In this document: positions 6,731 to 12,739 of the stretch, one piece after another | Layout: every line of letters begins with the position of its first letter | Position numbering within the stretch: position 1 is the stretch's first letter | Origin: Bacillota bacterium | Lineage (GTDB): Bacteria; Bacillota; Bacilli; Paenibacillales; Paenibacillaceae | Length of the DNA stretch: 14,763 bases | Direction of reading: 5' to 3' | Assembly: GCA_023433615.1 (NCBI GenBank) | Contig: JAEZCJ010000165.1 | Coordinates: 1-14,763 of the forward strand | Notes under the pieces: generated by a model | What the model saw: the letters and a program-made list of their open reading frames with translations, nothing else | Told to the model about the DNA's origin: nothing | Database searches by the model: none | Program-made: the position numbers and the translations under genes

Positions 6731-7615
6731 ATGCCGATTACCCGCCCCATCGGACAGTTCAAGGGAAGCGACTTCTACGACTCGCAGCTTCCGATCTTCG
6801 TCAACCGTGCCATTGAGACGCACCAACTGCTGGAGCATCGGCATGATTTTCTGGAGATCAGCTATGTCAGCGAAGGCAGCGGGACGCATCATGTCGGTCA
6901 GCGGGCGATTCATGTCTCCCAGGGCGATGTCTTCCTCATCCCCGTCGGCGTCTCGCACGTGTTCCGTCCTTCGTCCACCTCCAAGCGATCTCCGCTTGTC
7001 GTCTACAATTGCGTCGTATCGCCTGAGGCCGTGACGCGTCTGCTGCAGGCTTTTCCCGGAGGGGGCGCAATCGAGGGTCTGCTGCACGGCGACGATAGCT
7101 ACGGCTGTCGCGATCAGGACGGCGAATACCGCCGCAGGTTCCAGCGTCTCTACGACGAATACGCCTCCGATCGGCCGCTTAAGGAGACGGCGTTGTTCGC
7201 AGGCGTGCTGGAATTGCTGTTATTGCTCTACCGGCACGAGGCCGGGAGCGGTAATCATGACATTGCGTTATCTCGACAGGGCCGTACCGTTATCGAGAAT
7301 GTGACAGCCGTTATTCGCGCCCGCTACGCCGAGCCGATCACAATGGATGCGCTCGCGCAGCAGGCCGGCATCGGCGTCCGTCAACTGCACCGCTTGTTCG
7401 TGAAGCACACCGGCATGCCAGGTATCGCGTATGTCCAGAATGTCCGGATCGAGGAGGCTTGCCGACTGTTGCGCACGACGGACCGCAAGGTCAGCGACAT
7501 CGCCGCGATGGTCGGCTATTCGGACATCGCTTACTTCAACCGTCTGTTCTTGCGGAAGACGGGGCAGGTGCCCAGGCAGTACCGCCGCTACGGCCAGCGT
7601 CAGCCGAACACGTGA
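6731..7615 (+). CDS. AraC-family transcriptional regulator with cupin sensor domain
   Basis: A 294-residue regulator. Residues about 20-95 form an AraC-type cupin ligand-binding domain: HRHDFLEISYVSEGSGTHHVGQRAIHVSQGDVFLIPVGVSHVF, with the His-rich beginning and the G-D-x-x-L-I-P turn. Residues about 190-290 hold two helix-turn-helix units (ITMDALAQQAGIGVRQLHRLFVKHTGM; KVSDIAAMVGYSDIAYFNRLFLRKTGQVPRQYR), the AraC/XylS signature. Such proteins usually sense a sugar and activate the adjacent catabolic genes, so control of the divergent acetyltransferase and perhaps the rhamnosidase is likely. The last 16 bases overlap the end of the convergent ZIP transporter gene. Confidence 0.92.
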   Translation: MPITRPIGQFKGSDFYDSQLPIFVNRAIETHQLLEHRHDFLEISYVSEGSGTHHVGQRAIHVSQGDVFLIPVGVSHVFRPSSTSKRSPLVVYNCVVSPEAVTRLLQAFPGGGAIEGLLHGDDSYGCRDQDGEYRRRFQRLYDEYASDRPLKETALFAGVLELLLLLYRHEAGSGNHDIALSRQGRTVIENVTAVIRARYAEPITMDALAQQAGIGVRQLHRLFVKHTGMPGIAYVQNVRIEEACRLLRTTDRKVSDIAAMVGYSDIAYFNRLFLRKTGQVPRQYRRYGQRQPNT

Positions 7616-8331
7616 CTGACGTAGATCATGGCAATCAGCCCGATGATGAACGAATACGTCGACGGCCGCTCGTAGCCGTGCCCGTGGCTCTCGGGAATCA
7701 GTTCCTTGTAGGCGATGAACAGCATCGCCCCGGCCGCGAAAGCCAGTCCGAGACCGATGATCGATTGGATGGAGCTCGCCGTGAAATAGCCCACAACCGC
7801 GGACACCATCTCCATGAGCCCCGTGAACGCGACGATGAGGAACGACTTCCACTTGCTCACGTTCGAATTCATGAGGAACACGCCGAGAATGAGCCCTTCC
7901 GGCATGTTCTGCGCACCGATCGCCAGCGCGACCATCGTCCCGAGGCCTTCGCTGTCGCTCGCATAGCTGAAGCCGGTGCTGAGTCCCTCCGGAATATTGT
8001 GGATGAAGAGCGCGATGATGACGAGCAGCGACTTATTATCGAACGAGCTGATGCCGGAGTCGTTCTCGACGTCGATATGCGGGATGTTCTTCTCGATCAG
8101 GTCCAGCGTCACGACGCCGATGAGCAGCCCGATGACGAGCAGGACGATGCCGGATTCCTTAATCGCCTGCGGAATCAAGCCGAATGTAGAGGCCGAGACC
8201 ATAATGCCCGCGGTGAACGCGATCAGGATATCCTTCCATCGCTCCGACAAGCGCTTGATGAAGAGCAGCGGCGCAGCCCCGAGCACGGTAGCCATCGCCG
8301 ATATGAAGCTTCCGATTAATGCGGTCTCCAT
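7600..8331 (-). CDS. ZIP family divalent metal transporter
   Basis: A 243-residue integral membrane protein with about eight hydrophobic segments. The metal-binding signatures of ZIP transporters are clear: HNIPEGLS (H111, N112, E115) in the fourth helix and QNMPEGLILG (N142, E145) in the fifth. A loop between the third and fourth helices carries acidic and His residues, and a HGHG stretch follows ELIPES near the end. Family members import Zn, Mn or Fe into the cytoplasm (ZupT/GufA-like). The AAGGAG at 8348-8353 is 16 bases from the ATG, unusually far, but no upstream start exists because TGA is in frame. It overlaps the convergent AraC gene tail to tail by 16 bases. Confidence 0.9.
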   Translation of the reverse strand: METALIGSFISAMATVLGAAPLLFIKRLSERWKDILIAFTAGIMVSASTFGLIPQAIKESGIVLLVIGLLIGVVTLDLIEKNIPHIDVENDSGISSFDNKSLLVIIALFIHNIPEGLSTGFSYASDSEGLGTMVALAIGAQNMPEGLILGVFLMNSNVSKWKSFLIVAFTGLMEMVSAVVGYFTASSIQSIIGLGLAFAAGAMLFIAYKELIPESHGHGYERPSTYSFIIGLIAMIYVSHVFG

Positions 8332-8372
8332 GCTGTGTTGAGGTCAGCTCCTTCGCGGACAAGATACGCGCA

Positions 8373-8405
8373 GCTAATGCATTAGCCGTCTATTCCTCTA
8401 TTATA
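8373..8405 (-). promoter_or_regulatory. Promoter and candidate operator of the ZIP transporter gene
   Basis: A perfect TATAAT -10 lies at 8400-8405 on the minus strand, inside an ATTAT-ATGA-ATAAT dyad (8400-8413); no consensus -35 is seen. A perfect 14-base palindrome GCTAATGCATTAGC at 8373-8386 falls at about +8 to +21 of the transcript. Either could be a metal-responsive operator; neither matches a known Zur, MntR or Fur consensus that I can name with confidence. Confidence 0.5.
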
Positions 8406-8442
8406 TGAATAATCGTCGGAGACATCCATTGCCGCATCGAGA

Positions 8443-9045
8443 CTAGATCCAGCCCTTCGACTGCGCGAGCAGGATCGCGTCCGTCTTGTTATGCGCCTCG
8501 AGCTTGCCGATAATTTCCGACATGTAGTTCCGCACCGTGCCGTGACTAAGGAAAAGCGCTTCGCCGATCTCCTTGTTCGTCAGCCCCTTGGCCGCCTGCG
8601 ACAGGATGTCAATCTCGCGCGGCGTCAGCGGATTGGGATTCTCCCACAGCGCGAGCGTCAGCTCCGGGTGCATGACGCGGCCGCCTGCCGCGACACGCCG
8701 GATCGCGTCCGCCAGCTCCTCGCTCGGGCTGTCCTTGAGCATATACCCCTTCACGCCCGCCGCGATCGCCCTGCCAAAATACCCCGCACGCGCAAACGTC
8801 GTCAGGATGATCACCTTGCAGGGATCGCCGGACGCATGCAGCTCATCGGCTACTTCCAGTCCTGTCATCCGCGGCATCTCAATGTCAAGCACGCAGACAT
8901 CGGGCCGATACTCGCGGATCAGGGCAAGCACCTCTTGCCCGTTTCCTCCCTGGGCAACGACCTCGAGATCGTCTTCCAGCGCGAGCAGGGATGCCAGCGC
9001 GCTGCGCAGCATCTGCTGGTCGTCCCCCAATATGACGCGAATCAT
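8443..9045 (-). CDS. NarL/DesR-type response regulator
   Basis: A 200-residue two-domain regulator. The receiver domain (about 1-120) has the acidic pair D8-D9, phospho-acceptor D54 in VCVLDIEMP, T81 in ILTTFA and K104 in GYMLKDSP. The LuxR-type helix-turn-helix spans about 138-198 (LTPREIDILSQAAKGLTNKEIGEALFLSHGTVRNYMSEIIGKL). Its ATG overlaps the stop of the kinase gene as ATGA, so the two are translationally coupled. It is closest in type to DesR/YvfU and probably regulates the ABC transporter genes at the head of its own operon. Confidence 0.93.
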   Translation of the reverse strand: MIRVILGDDQQMLRSALASLLALEDDLEVVAQGGNGQEVLALIREYRPDVCVLDIEMPRMTGLEVADELHASGDPCKVIILTTFARAGYFGRAIAAGVKGYMLKDSPSEELADAIRRVAAGGRVMHPELTLALWENPNPLTPREIDILSQAAKGLTNKEIGEALFLSHGTVRNYMSEIIGKLEAHNKTDAILLAQSKGWI

Positions 9046-10223
9046 TCGTTCTCCCCGTCCTTCCTCAGCTGTCGTCTCACGATCGGCACTTCCATGATCA
9101 GCTTCAATCCGCCCCCGGCGTTCGATGCGGCGTTGAGCCGTCCTTCGAGCAGCCCCAGCCGCTGCCTGATGCCGGTGATGCCGCTGCCGGTAACGCTCAT
9201 CATTGCGTCGTCAGGGATGCCGATTCCGTTGTCGGCGACCGTGCAGCGGATCGCTTCGGCGTCCGCCTCCAGCGTGACGCGGCAAGCATCCGCCTGGCTA
9301 TGGCGCACCATATTCGTCAGCGCCTCGCGCATGCACATCGCGATGACGGATTCCTGAAGCGGCGTAAGCGTCAGCTTGCCTTCGGCTTCGATGCGGTTAT
9401 CGATTGCGAGCGCGACGCTTGCAGCCGCGCACAGCGCTCTAGCGTGCTCAAGTTCTTCGTCCAGCCTCACCGCCTTCATGTCGGTGACGAGCTCGCGCAT
9501 CCGCTTCAGCGCCGTACCTGCGGTCGCGCGGATCTCGCTGGCCTCCTTCGCCGCTTTGACAGGGTCGCGCCCGATCATTTTCTCCGTGAGCTCGCTCTTG
9601 AGCATGATGAGGGACAACGTATGGCCGAGCGTGTCATGCAGCTCGCTGGCGATGCGTTGGCGCTCCTCCTGCTGGGCGAACCGCTCGATCTGCGTGGTCG
9701 CGGCCTGCAGCCGCTCGGCCATGTCCCGATACCGCGCGGAGATGCGGATGACGTAGGGCAGGATGCAGCCGCCGAAGATCGGCGGAAACAGATTGAACCA
9801 GAATTGCCAATCGCCGGCACGGCCGGAGTCCAGCATAATGCCGAGCATGCCGATTGCGAATACGGCAGTCAGCACGATGTGATGGGCGAGTCGCAGCGGG
9901 TTCATCGCGGATACCGTCATGAAGATGAGGTAGACGTACATCGGATGATAGGTGAAGCCGAGCGCCAGAATGATGAGCGTCTGAAGCAGCAGGGCCGCCG
10001 TCTTATGCTTCATCGCGATGAAGTCCATCCGAAGGTGCAGGCCGGCCAAGACGAGCAGCGCCGCCATGCCCGGCAGCAGCCTGTCGACGGGCTCCTGCAG
10101 CATGAAATAGATCGGTATGGCGAGGTTCAAGAGGATGACATATTGCCAGATCCGGTTGTTGCCGCGCAATGGCTGCCGGCCGGGTTCCGAATGCGGCAGC
10201 GCGTCTGTTCGAGTCTCGGTCAT
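9042..10223 (-). CDS. DesK/YvfT-type sensor histidine kinase
   Basis: A 393-residue membrane kinase. About five or six hydrophobic segments fill residues about 25-160, with hardly any extracellular domain, as in intramembrane-sensing kinases. A short coiled-coil linker follows (about 165-185). Then comes the HisKA_3 dimerisation helix with the H-box ERQRIASELHDTLGHTLSLI (phospho-His H196). The HATPase domain shows REALTNMVRHSQAD (N box) and VADNGIGIPDD (G1 box), ending in SGITGIRQRLGLLEGRL. It phosphorylates the regulator encoded next, with a 4-base overlap. The ATG lacks a strong ribosome binding site but overlaps the stop of a possible 7-codon leader frame. Confidence 0.93.
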   Translation of the reverse strand: MTETRTDALPHSEPGRQPLRGNNRIWQYVILLNLAIPIYFMLQEPVDRLLPGMAALLVLAGLHLRMDFIAMKHKTAALLLQTLIILALGFTYHPMYVYLIFMTVSAMNPLRLAHHIVLTAVFAIGMLGIMLDSGRAGDWQFWFNLFPPIFGGCILPYVIRISARYRDMAERLQAATTQIERFAQQEERQRIASELHDTLGHTLSLIMLKSELTEKMIGRDPVKAAKEASEIRATAGTALKRMRELVTDMKAVRLDEELEHARALCAAASVALAIDNRIEAEGKLTLTPLQESVIAMCMREALTNMVRHSQADACRVTLEADAEAIRCTVADNGIGIPDDAMMSVTGSGITGIRQRLGLLEGRLNAASNAGGGLKLIMEVPIVRRQLRKDGENE

Positions 10224-10264
10224 CGGATTACCGCTTTCGTCATGGAGTCTTCGAATCTTCGACT

Positions 10265-10273
10265 ATCGTACCA
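10265..10273 (-). promoter_or_regulatory. Possible internal promoter for the two-component genes
   Basis: On the minus strand TGG-TACGAT (TACGAT at 10265-10270) resembles an extended -10 about 40 bases before the kinase ATG. The ten bases GGTACGATAG (10263-10272) also occur, at a matching promoter position, ahead of the ABC ATPase gene (12096-12105). No good -35 is present. It could allow basal kinase/regulator expression independent of the transporter genes. Confidence 0.35.
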
Positions 10274-10316
10274 TATCAACCCGCGTTCCAACAGATCGAT
10301 TGTCGCCGCCTGAACG

Positions 10317-11054
10317 TCAGGCCTCACGTCTGTTCATGGTCAGCATCGCGAGCAGGATGAAGCCCAAGCCGTATCCGAGAAGCAGCCCTGCATCCGACAG
10401 CTCGATCGCACGGCCTGCCAGCATGTTCCACGCACCGTTCGCATAGGCGTGGGACGGCAGCCATTGGCCGATCGCCTTCAGCCACGTCGGGAACGTCTCG
10501 AGCGGCATCCACAGCCCGCCTGCCACGGAGATGCCCATATAGAGCAGGTTCGAGACGGCGGTCGCCACATCCGTGCTCTTGATCGTGCCGATCAGGATGC
10601 CCAGTCCGAGGAACGGAATGCTGCCGAGGAGCAGCCATAGCCCGCAGGCGAGCCAGCGCCCCAGCGTCATCTCGACGCCGAACGTCAGCGATGCGGCCAA
10701 GAACATGACCACGATGATGAGCAGATGGATGATCAGGTGCGAGACGAGCTTCGCGCTTACCCATGCACCGGTCGACATCGGCGTGAGGCGAAGCAGCTTC
10801 AGCAATCCGTCCTTGCGCTCGAACGACAGCCGAATGCCGAACTGGCCTGCAGCCGTGCCGATCAGGCTGAAGGCCGTCATCGACATGAGCGAGTAAGCGG
10901 CCCATGATGTGGAACCAATCTCGGTGTCTGCCCCGTTAAGGAAAGCGAACAGCGCGTAGAACGCAATCGGCATGAGGACGGAGAAGAGCAGGAAGAACGG
11001 ACTTCTGACAAGGCGAAGCCCCTCGGCCTTGGATTGTGCGACGAATGCTTGCAT
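10317..11054 (-). CDS. ABC-2 type transporter permease (YvfS-like)
   Basis: A 245-residue permease with six hydrophobic segments: about 18-38, 50-70, 100-125, 133-158, 165-185 and 220-240. The cytoplasmic loop after the second helix contains FERKDGLLKLLRLTPMSTGAWVSAKL, the characteristic coupling region of ABC-2 exporters (E-R-x-x-G-x-L-x-x-L-x-x-T-P). AGGAGA lies 7 bases before the ATG. It is 95 bases downstream of the ATPase gene and 93 bases upstream of the kinase gene, all on the same strand. It should form the membrane pore with that ATPase and export lipids, lipopeptides or other membrane-active compounds. Confidence 0.92.
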   Translation of the reverse strand: MQAFVAQSKAEGLRLVRSPFFLLFSVLMPIAFYALFAFLNGADTEIGSTSWAAYSLMSMTAFSLIGTAAGQFGIRLSFERKDGLLKLLRLTPMSTGAWVSAKLVSHLIIHLLIIVVMFLAASLTFGVEMTLGRWLACGLWLLLGSIPFLGLGILIGTIKSTDVATAVSNLLYMGISVAGGLWMPLETFPTWLKAIGQWLPSHAYANGAWNMLAGRAIELSDAGLLLGYGLGFILLAMLTMNRREA

Positions 11055-11106
11055 GGGTATCTCTCCTTATGTTGGGTAGTATCGGTAAGATGCGGAATTT
11101 GACGGC

Positions 11107-11129
11107 GGCATGCTTGCAAGCTTGATGCC
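11107..11129. repeat. Small nested dyad between ATPase and permease genes
   Basis: GGCAT (11107-11111) pairs with ATGCC (11125-11129), enclosing the perfect palindrome GCTTGCAAGC. In the minus-strand transcript this makes a short hairpin in the 95-base gap. It has no T run and is probably too weak to terminate; it may stabilise or process the mRNA. Confidence 0.35.
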
Positions 11130-11149
11130 CGATCCGTATATTCGTATAA

Positions 11150-12049
11150 CTACTGGCTTGGCTCAGGCTTCTCGGTCAGCTGGCGGAACACGGATTCCAG
11201 GCTCGCCGTCTGGACCTGAATGTTGGCGATGTCCCAGCCTGCAGCCAGGATGATCGGCAGCAGCTTGTCGGTGTCCGAGGCCAAGAGACGAATGTCGTCT
11301 CCTGCGATACGCACTTCTTCGACGCCCGGCAGGGCGGACAGTTCTTGCTCGCTCGGCATGCGCGCCGCCTTGAAGCTGATCGAACGCAGCGGCATTCCTG
11401 CCTTCAGTTGCGCCGGCGTCCCCTCCGCGACGAGCTTGCCCTCCGCGATGACGACGATGCGATCGGCTACCGCGTCCGCTTCCTCGAGGTAGTGCGTCGT
11501 CAGCAGAATCGTCCTGCCTCCGCTCGCGAGCGCGCGGACGACTTCCCAGAACCGCGCCCGTGACTCTACGTCCATGCCGACCGTCGGCTCGTCGAGCACG
11601 ATCGTGTCCGGATCGCCGGCCAGCGCCATTGCGAACGCGAGCCGGCGTCGTTGTCCGCCGGAGAGCGATGTCGCGCGCTGCTTCGCTTCCTTCGCCAAGC
11701 CGGCAATATCGAGCAGGCGCTCCAGCGGCAGCGGCTTGCGGTAGTAGCTGCGGAACAGCTGCAGCGTCTCCTGCACGGTCAGTCCGTCCGGCGCAGCCGA
11801 CTCCTGCAGCATGACGCCGATCCGCTCGCGCAGCTCGCGATGCCCCGGCGACAGGCTCCCGACGAGCACGCGACCCTCGTCCGGCTTCGCCAACTTGAGC
11901 AGGAGCGACACCGTCGTCGTCTTGCCGGCTCCGTTAGGACCGAGCAGCGCGGTGACGCGCCCGGGCTCGATCGTGAGATCGAGGCCGTTCAATGCTTTAT
12001 GCTTGCCGTATGTTTTGACTACCTTCTCGAACCGGATTGCCTCTGTCAT
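11150..12049 (-). CDS. ABC transporter ATP-binding protein (YvfR-like)
   Basis: A 299-residue ATPase. The Walker A motif GPNGAGKTT is at residues 37-45, signature LSGGQ at 130-134, Walker B IVLDEP at 151-156 and the H-loop LTTHYLEEA around H187. A C-terminal extension of about 85 residues (from about 215) is usual in drug- and lipid-export ATPases of the CcmA/YvfR type. The gene heads an operon ATPase-permease-kinase-regulator in the same order as Bacillus subtilis yvfRSTU. The frame is open to an ATG at 12091, but that coincides with the predicted transcription start and has no ribosome binding site. AAGGGAG precedes the ATG at 12049, so that start is preferred. Confidence 0.93.
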   Translation of the reverse strand: MTEAIRFEKVVKTYGKHKALNGLDLTIEPGRVTALLGPNGAGKTTTVSLLLKLAKPDEGRVLVGSLSPGHRELRERIGVMLQESAAPDGLTVQETLQLFRSYYRKPLPLERLLDIAGLAKEAKQRATSLSGGQRRRLAFAMALAGDPDTIVLDEPTVGMDVESRARFWEVVRALASGGRTILLTTHYLEEADAVADRIVVIAEGKLVAEGTPAQLKAGMPLRSISFKAARMPSEQELSALPGVEEVRIAGDDIRLLASDTDKLLPIILAAGWDIANIQVQTASLESVFRQLTEKPEPSQ

Positions 12050-12097
12050 GCGATTGCCATCTCCCTTGTCGATCGTTCCGTTGTTCTTCATGTTTCT

Positions 12098-12163
12098 ATC
12101 GTACCGAATCGGGGAGGCGCTCGTTAGCGTACAGTGTCATGACCCGCAGGTGACAGGTGTCAT
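12098..12163 (-). promoter_or_regulatory. Operon promoter with repeated TGACA sites
   Basis: A TACGAT -10 is at 12098-12103 (minus strand) with a poor -35 near 12121-12126. Upstream, ATGACAC occurs twice as a direct repeat 23 bases apart (12134-12140 and 12157-12163). The second copy is part of the dyad TGACA-GG-TGTCA (12151-12162) and the first part of the palindrome GTCATGAC (12136-12143). At about -43 to -72 these are candidate binding sites for the operon's own response regulator; a weak -35 fits activator dependence. Confidence 0.5.
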
Positions 12164-12649
12164 AAGTTCTGCGATATCGCTCAGTACCGGAGTCCTCAAA
12201 GGACGATTGCTGCGGGTCGCCGTCGTATCGTTAGGCTTCAATCGGACGGCACGGTTGTTGCTGCGGGGAATAACGATTATGGCCAGTGTAACGTAGGCAA
12301 TCGGCGAGGCATCCAGCAACCTAGGAGTATCCGTGGCTTCTAGTGCCAATTGTGCCGCCGTACCAGGCAAGGACGAGAGTACGTTGCACAGCATACAATG
12401 AATTGTACCTATCGGTGCCAAACAGGCGATTTCCGTTGTACACACTGCAATGGTTGGGAGCGATAGAGGGGATTGCACGAAGGCTACGGTCAGCTCCGTT
12501 GTAGTCCATGCAATGGAATGGCCATATACCTATAGTTACGGCCCTCTCCTTGCAGTCTGTGCAACGGCATCGTGCGAGCTTGCAAATCTTAGCGAATGGA
12601 GCCCGCTTGCTGCATGTCGAGCAGCAAGATCGTCATCCAGCTCCATAGT
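12164..12649. other. Non-coding stretch rich in dyad symmetry
   Basis: I see no credible gene in these roughly 490 bases: frames are short, lack ribosome binding sites and resemble nothing known to me. What it does contain is a high density of inverted repeats. Examples are GCGATATCGC (12171-12180), GTCCT-CAA-AGGAC (12192-12204), four related 21-base dyads (listed separately) and CTTGCTGC-N7-GCAGCAAG (12606-12628). TTGCTGCGGG also occurs as a direct repeat at 12207 and 12258. Confidence 0.5.
12382..12567. repeat. Four related 21-base imperfect palindromes
   Basis: Copies at about 12382-12400, 12433-12453, 12496-12516 and 12547-12567 share the plan CCGTTGYA-N5-TRCAAYGG. Copies 2 and 3 have identical arms (CCGTTGTA / TGCAATGG), copy 4 has TCCTTGCA / TGCAACGG, and copy 1 is CGTTGCA / TACAATG. 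The arms are conserved while the central five bases differ (CAGCA, CACAC, GTCCA, GTCTG). Copies are 52, 63 and 51 bases apart. A family of protein-binding sites, RNA hairpins or a decayed intergenic repeat element would all fit. Confidence 0.6.
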
Positions 12650-12688
12650 AAAAACCGGAGACACAGCCGCGTTGGCTATATCTCCGGT
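12650..12688 (-). terminator. Terminator of the exported hydrolase gene
   Basis: On the minus strand ACCGGAGA (12681-12688) pairs with TCTCCGGT (12654-12661). An inner AGCC/GGCT helix and a short loop lie between them, and TTTTT (12650-12654) follows at once. This is a strong Rho-independent terminator about 50 bases after the stop codon at 12740. Confidence 0.9.
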
Positions 12689-12698
12689 CATACACGCA

Positions 12699-12734
12699 TC
12701 TACTTCTGACTCTACCTCTGACTCTACCTCTGAC
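12699..12734. repeat. 12-base tandem repeat, three copies
   Basis: TCTACYTCTGAC is repeated head to tail three times (12699-12710, 12711-12722, 12723-12734), the first copy differing by one base. It sits between the stop codon of the hydrolase gene and its terminator. Read on the minus strand in the hydrolase frame, the repeat would encode V-E-S-E units. Confidence 0.85.
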
Positions 12735-12739
12735 TCGAC

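Noticed and set aside
5805..7615. Mobile resistance element around the AAC(3)-type gene
   Set aside because: No transposase, integrase, terminal inverted repeats or target duplications are seen, and base composition resembles the neighbours.
8332..8442. Terminator between the response regulator and ZIP genes
   Set aside because: No stable stem with a T run was found on the minus strand, so read-through from the operon into the ZIP gene cannot be excluded.
9300..10313. 337-residue + strand frame opposite the histidine kinase
   Set aside because: Antisense shadow; the kinase on the other strand has all expected boxes.
12382..12567. CRISPR array
   Set aside because: The repeats are imperfect palindromes with variable centres, spacers are of uneven length, only four copies exist and there are no cas genes.
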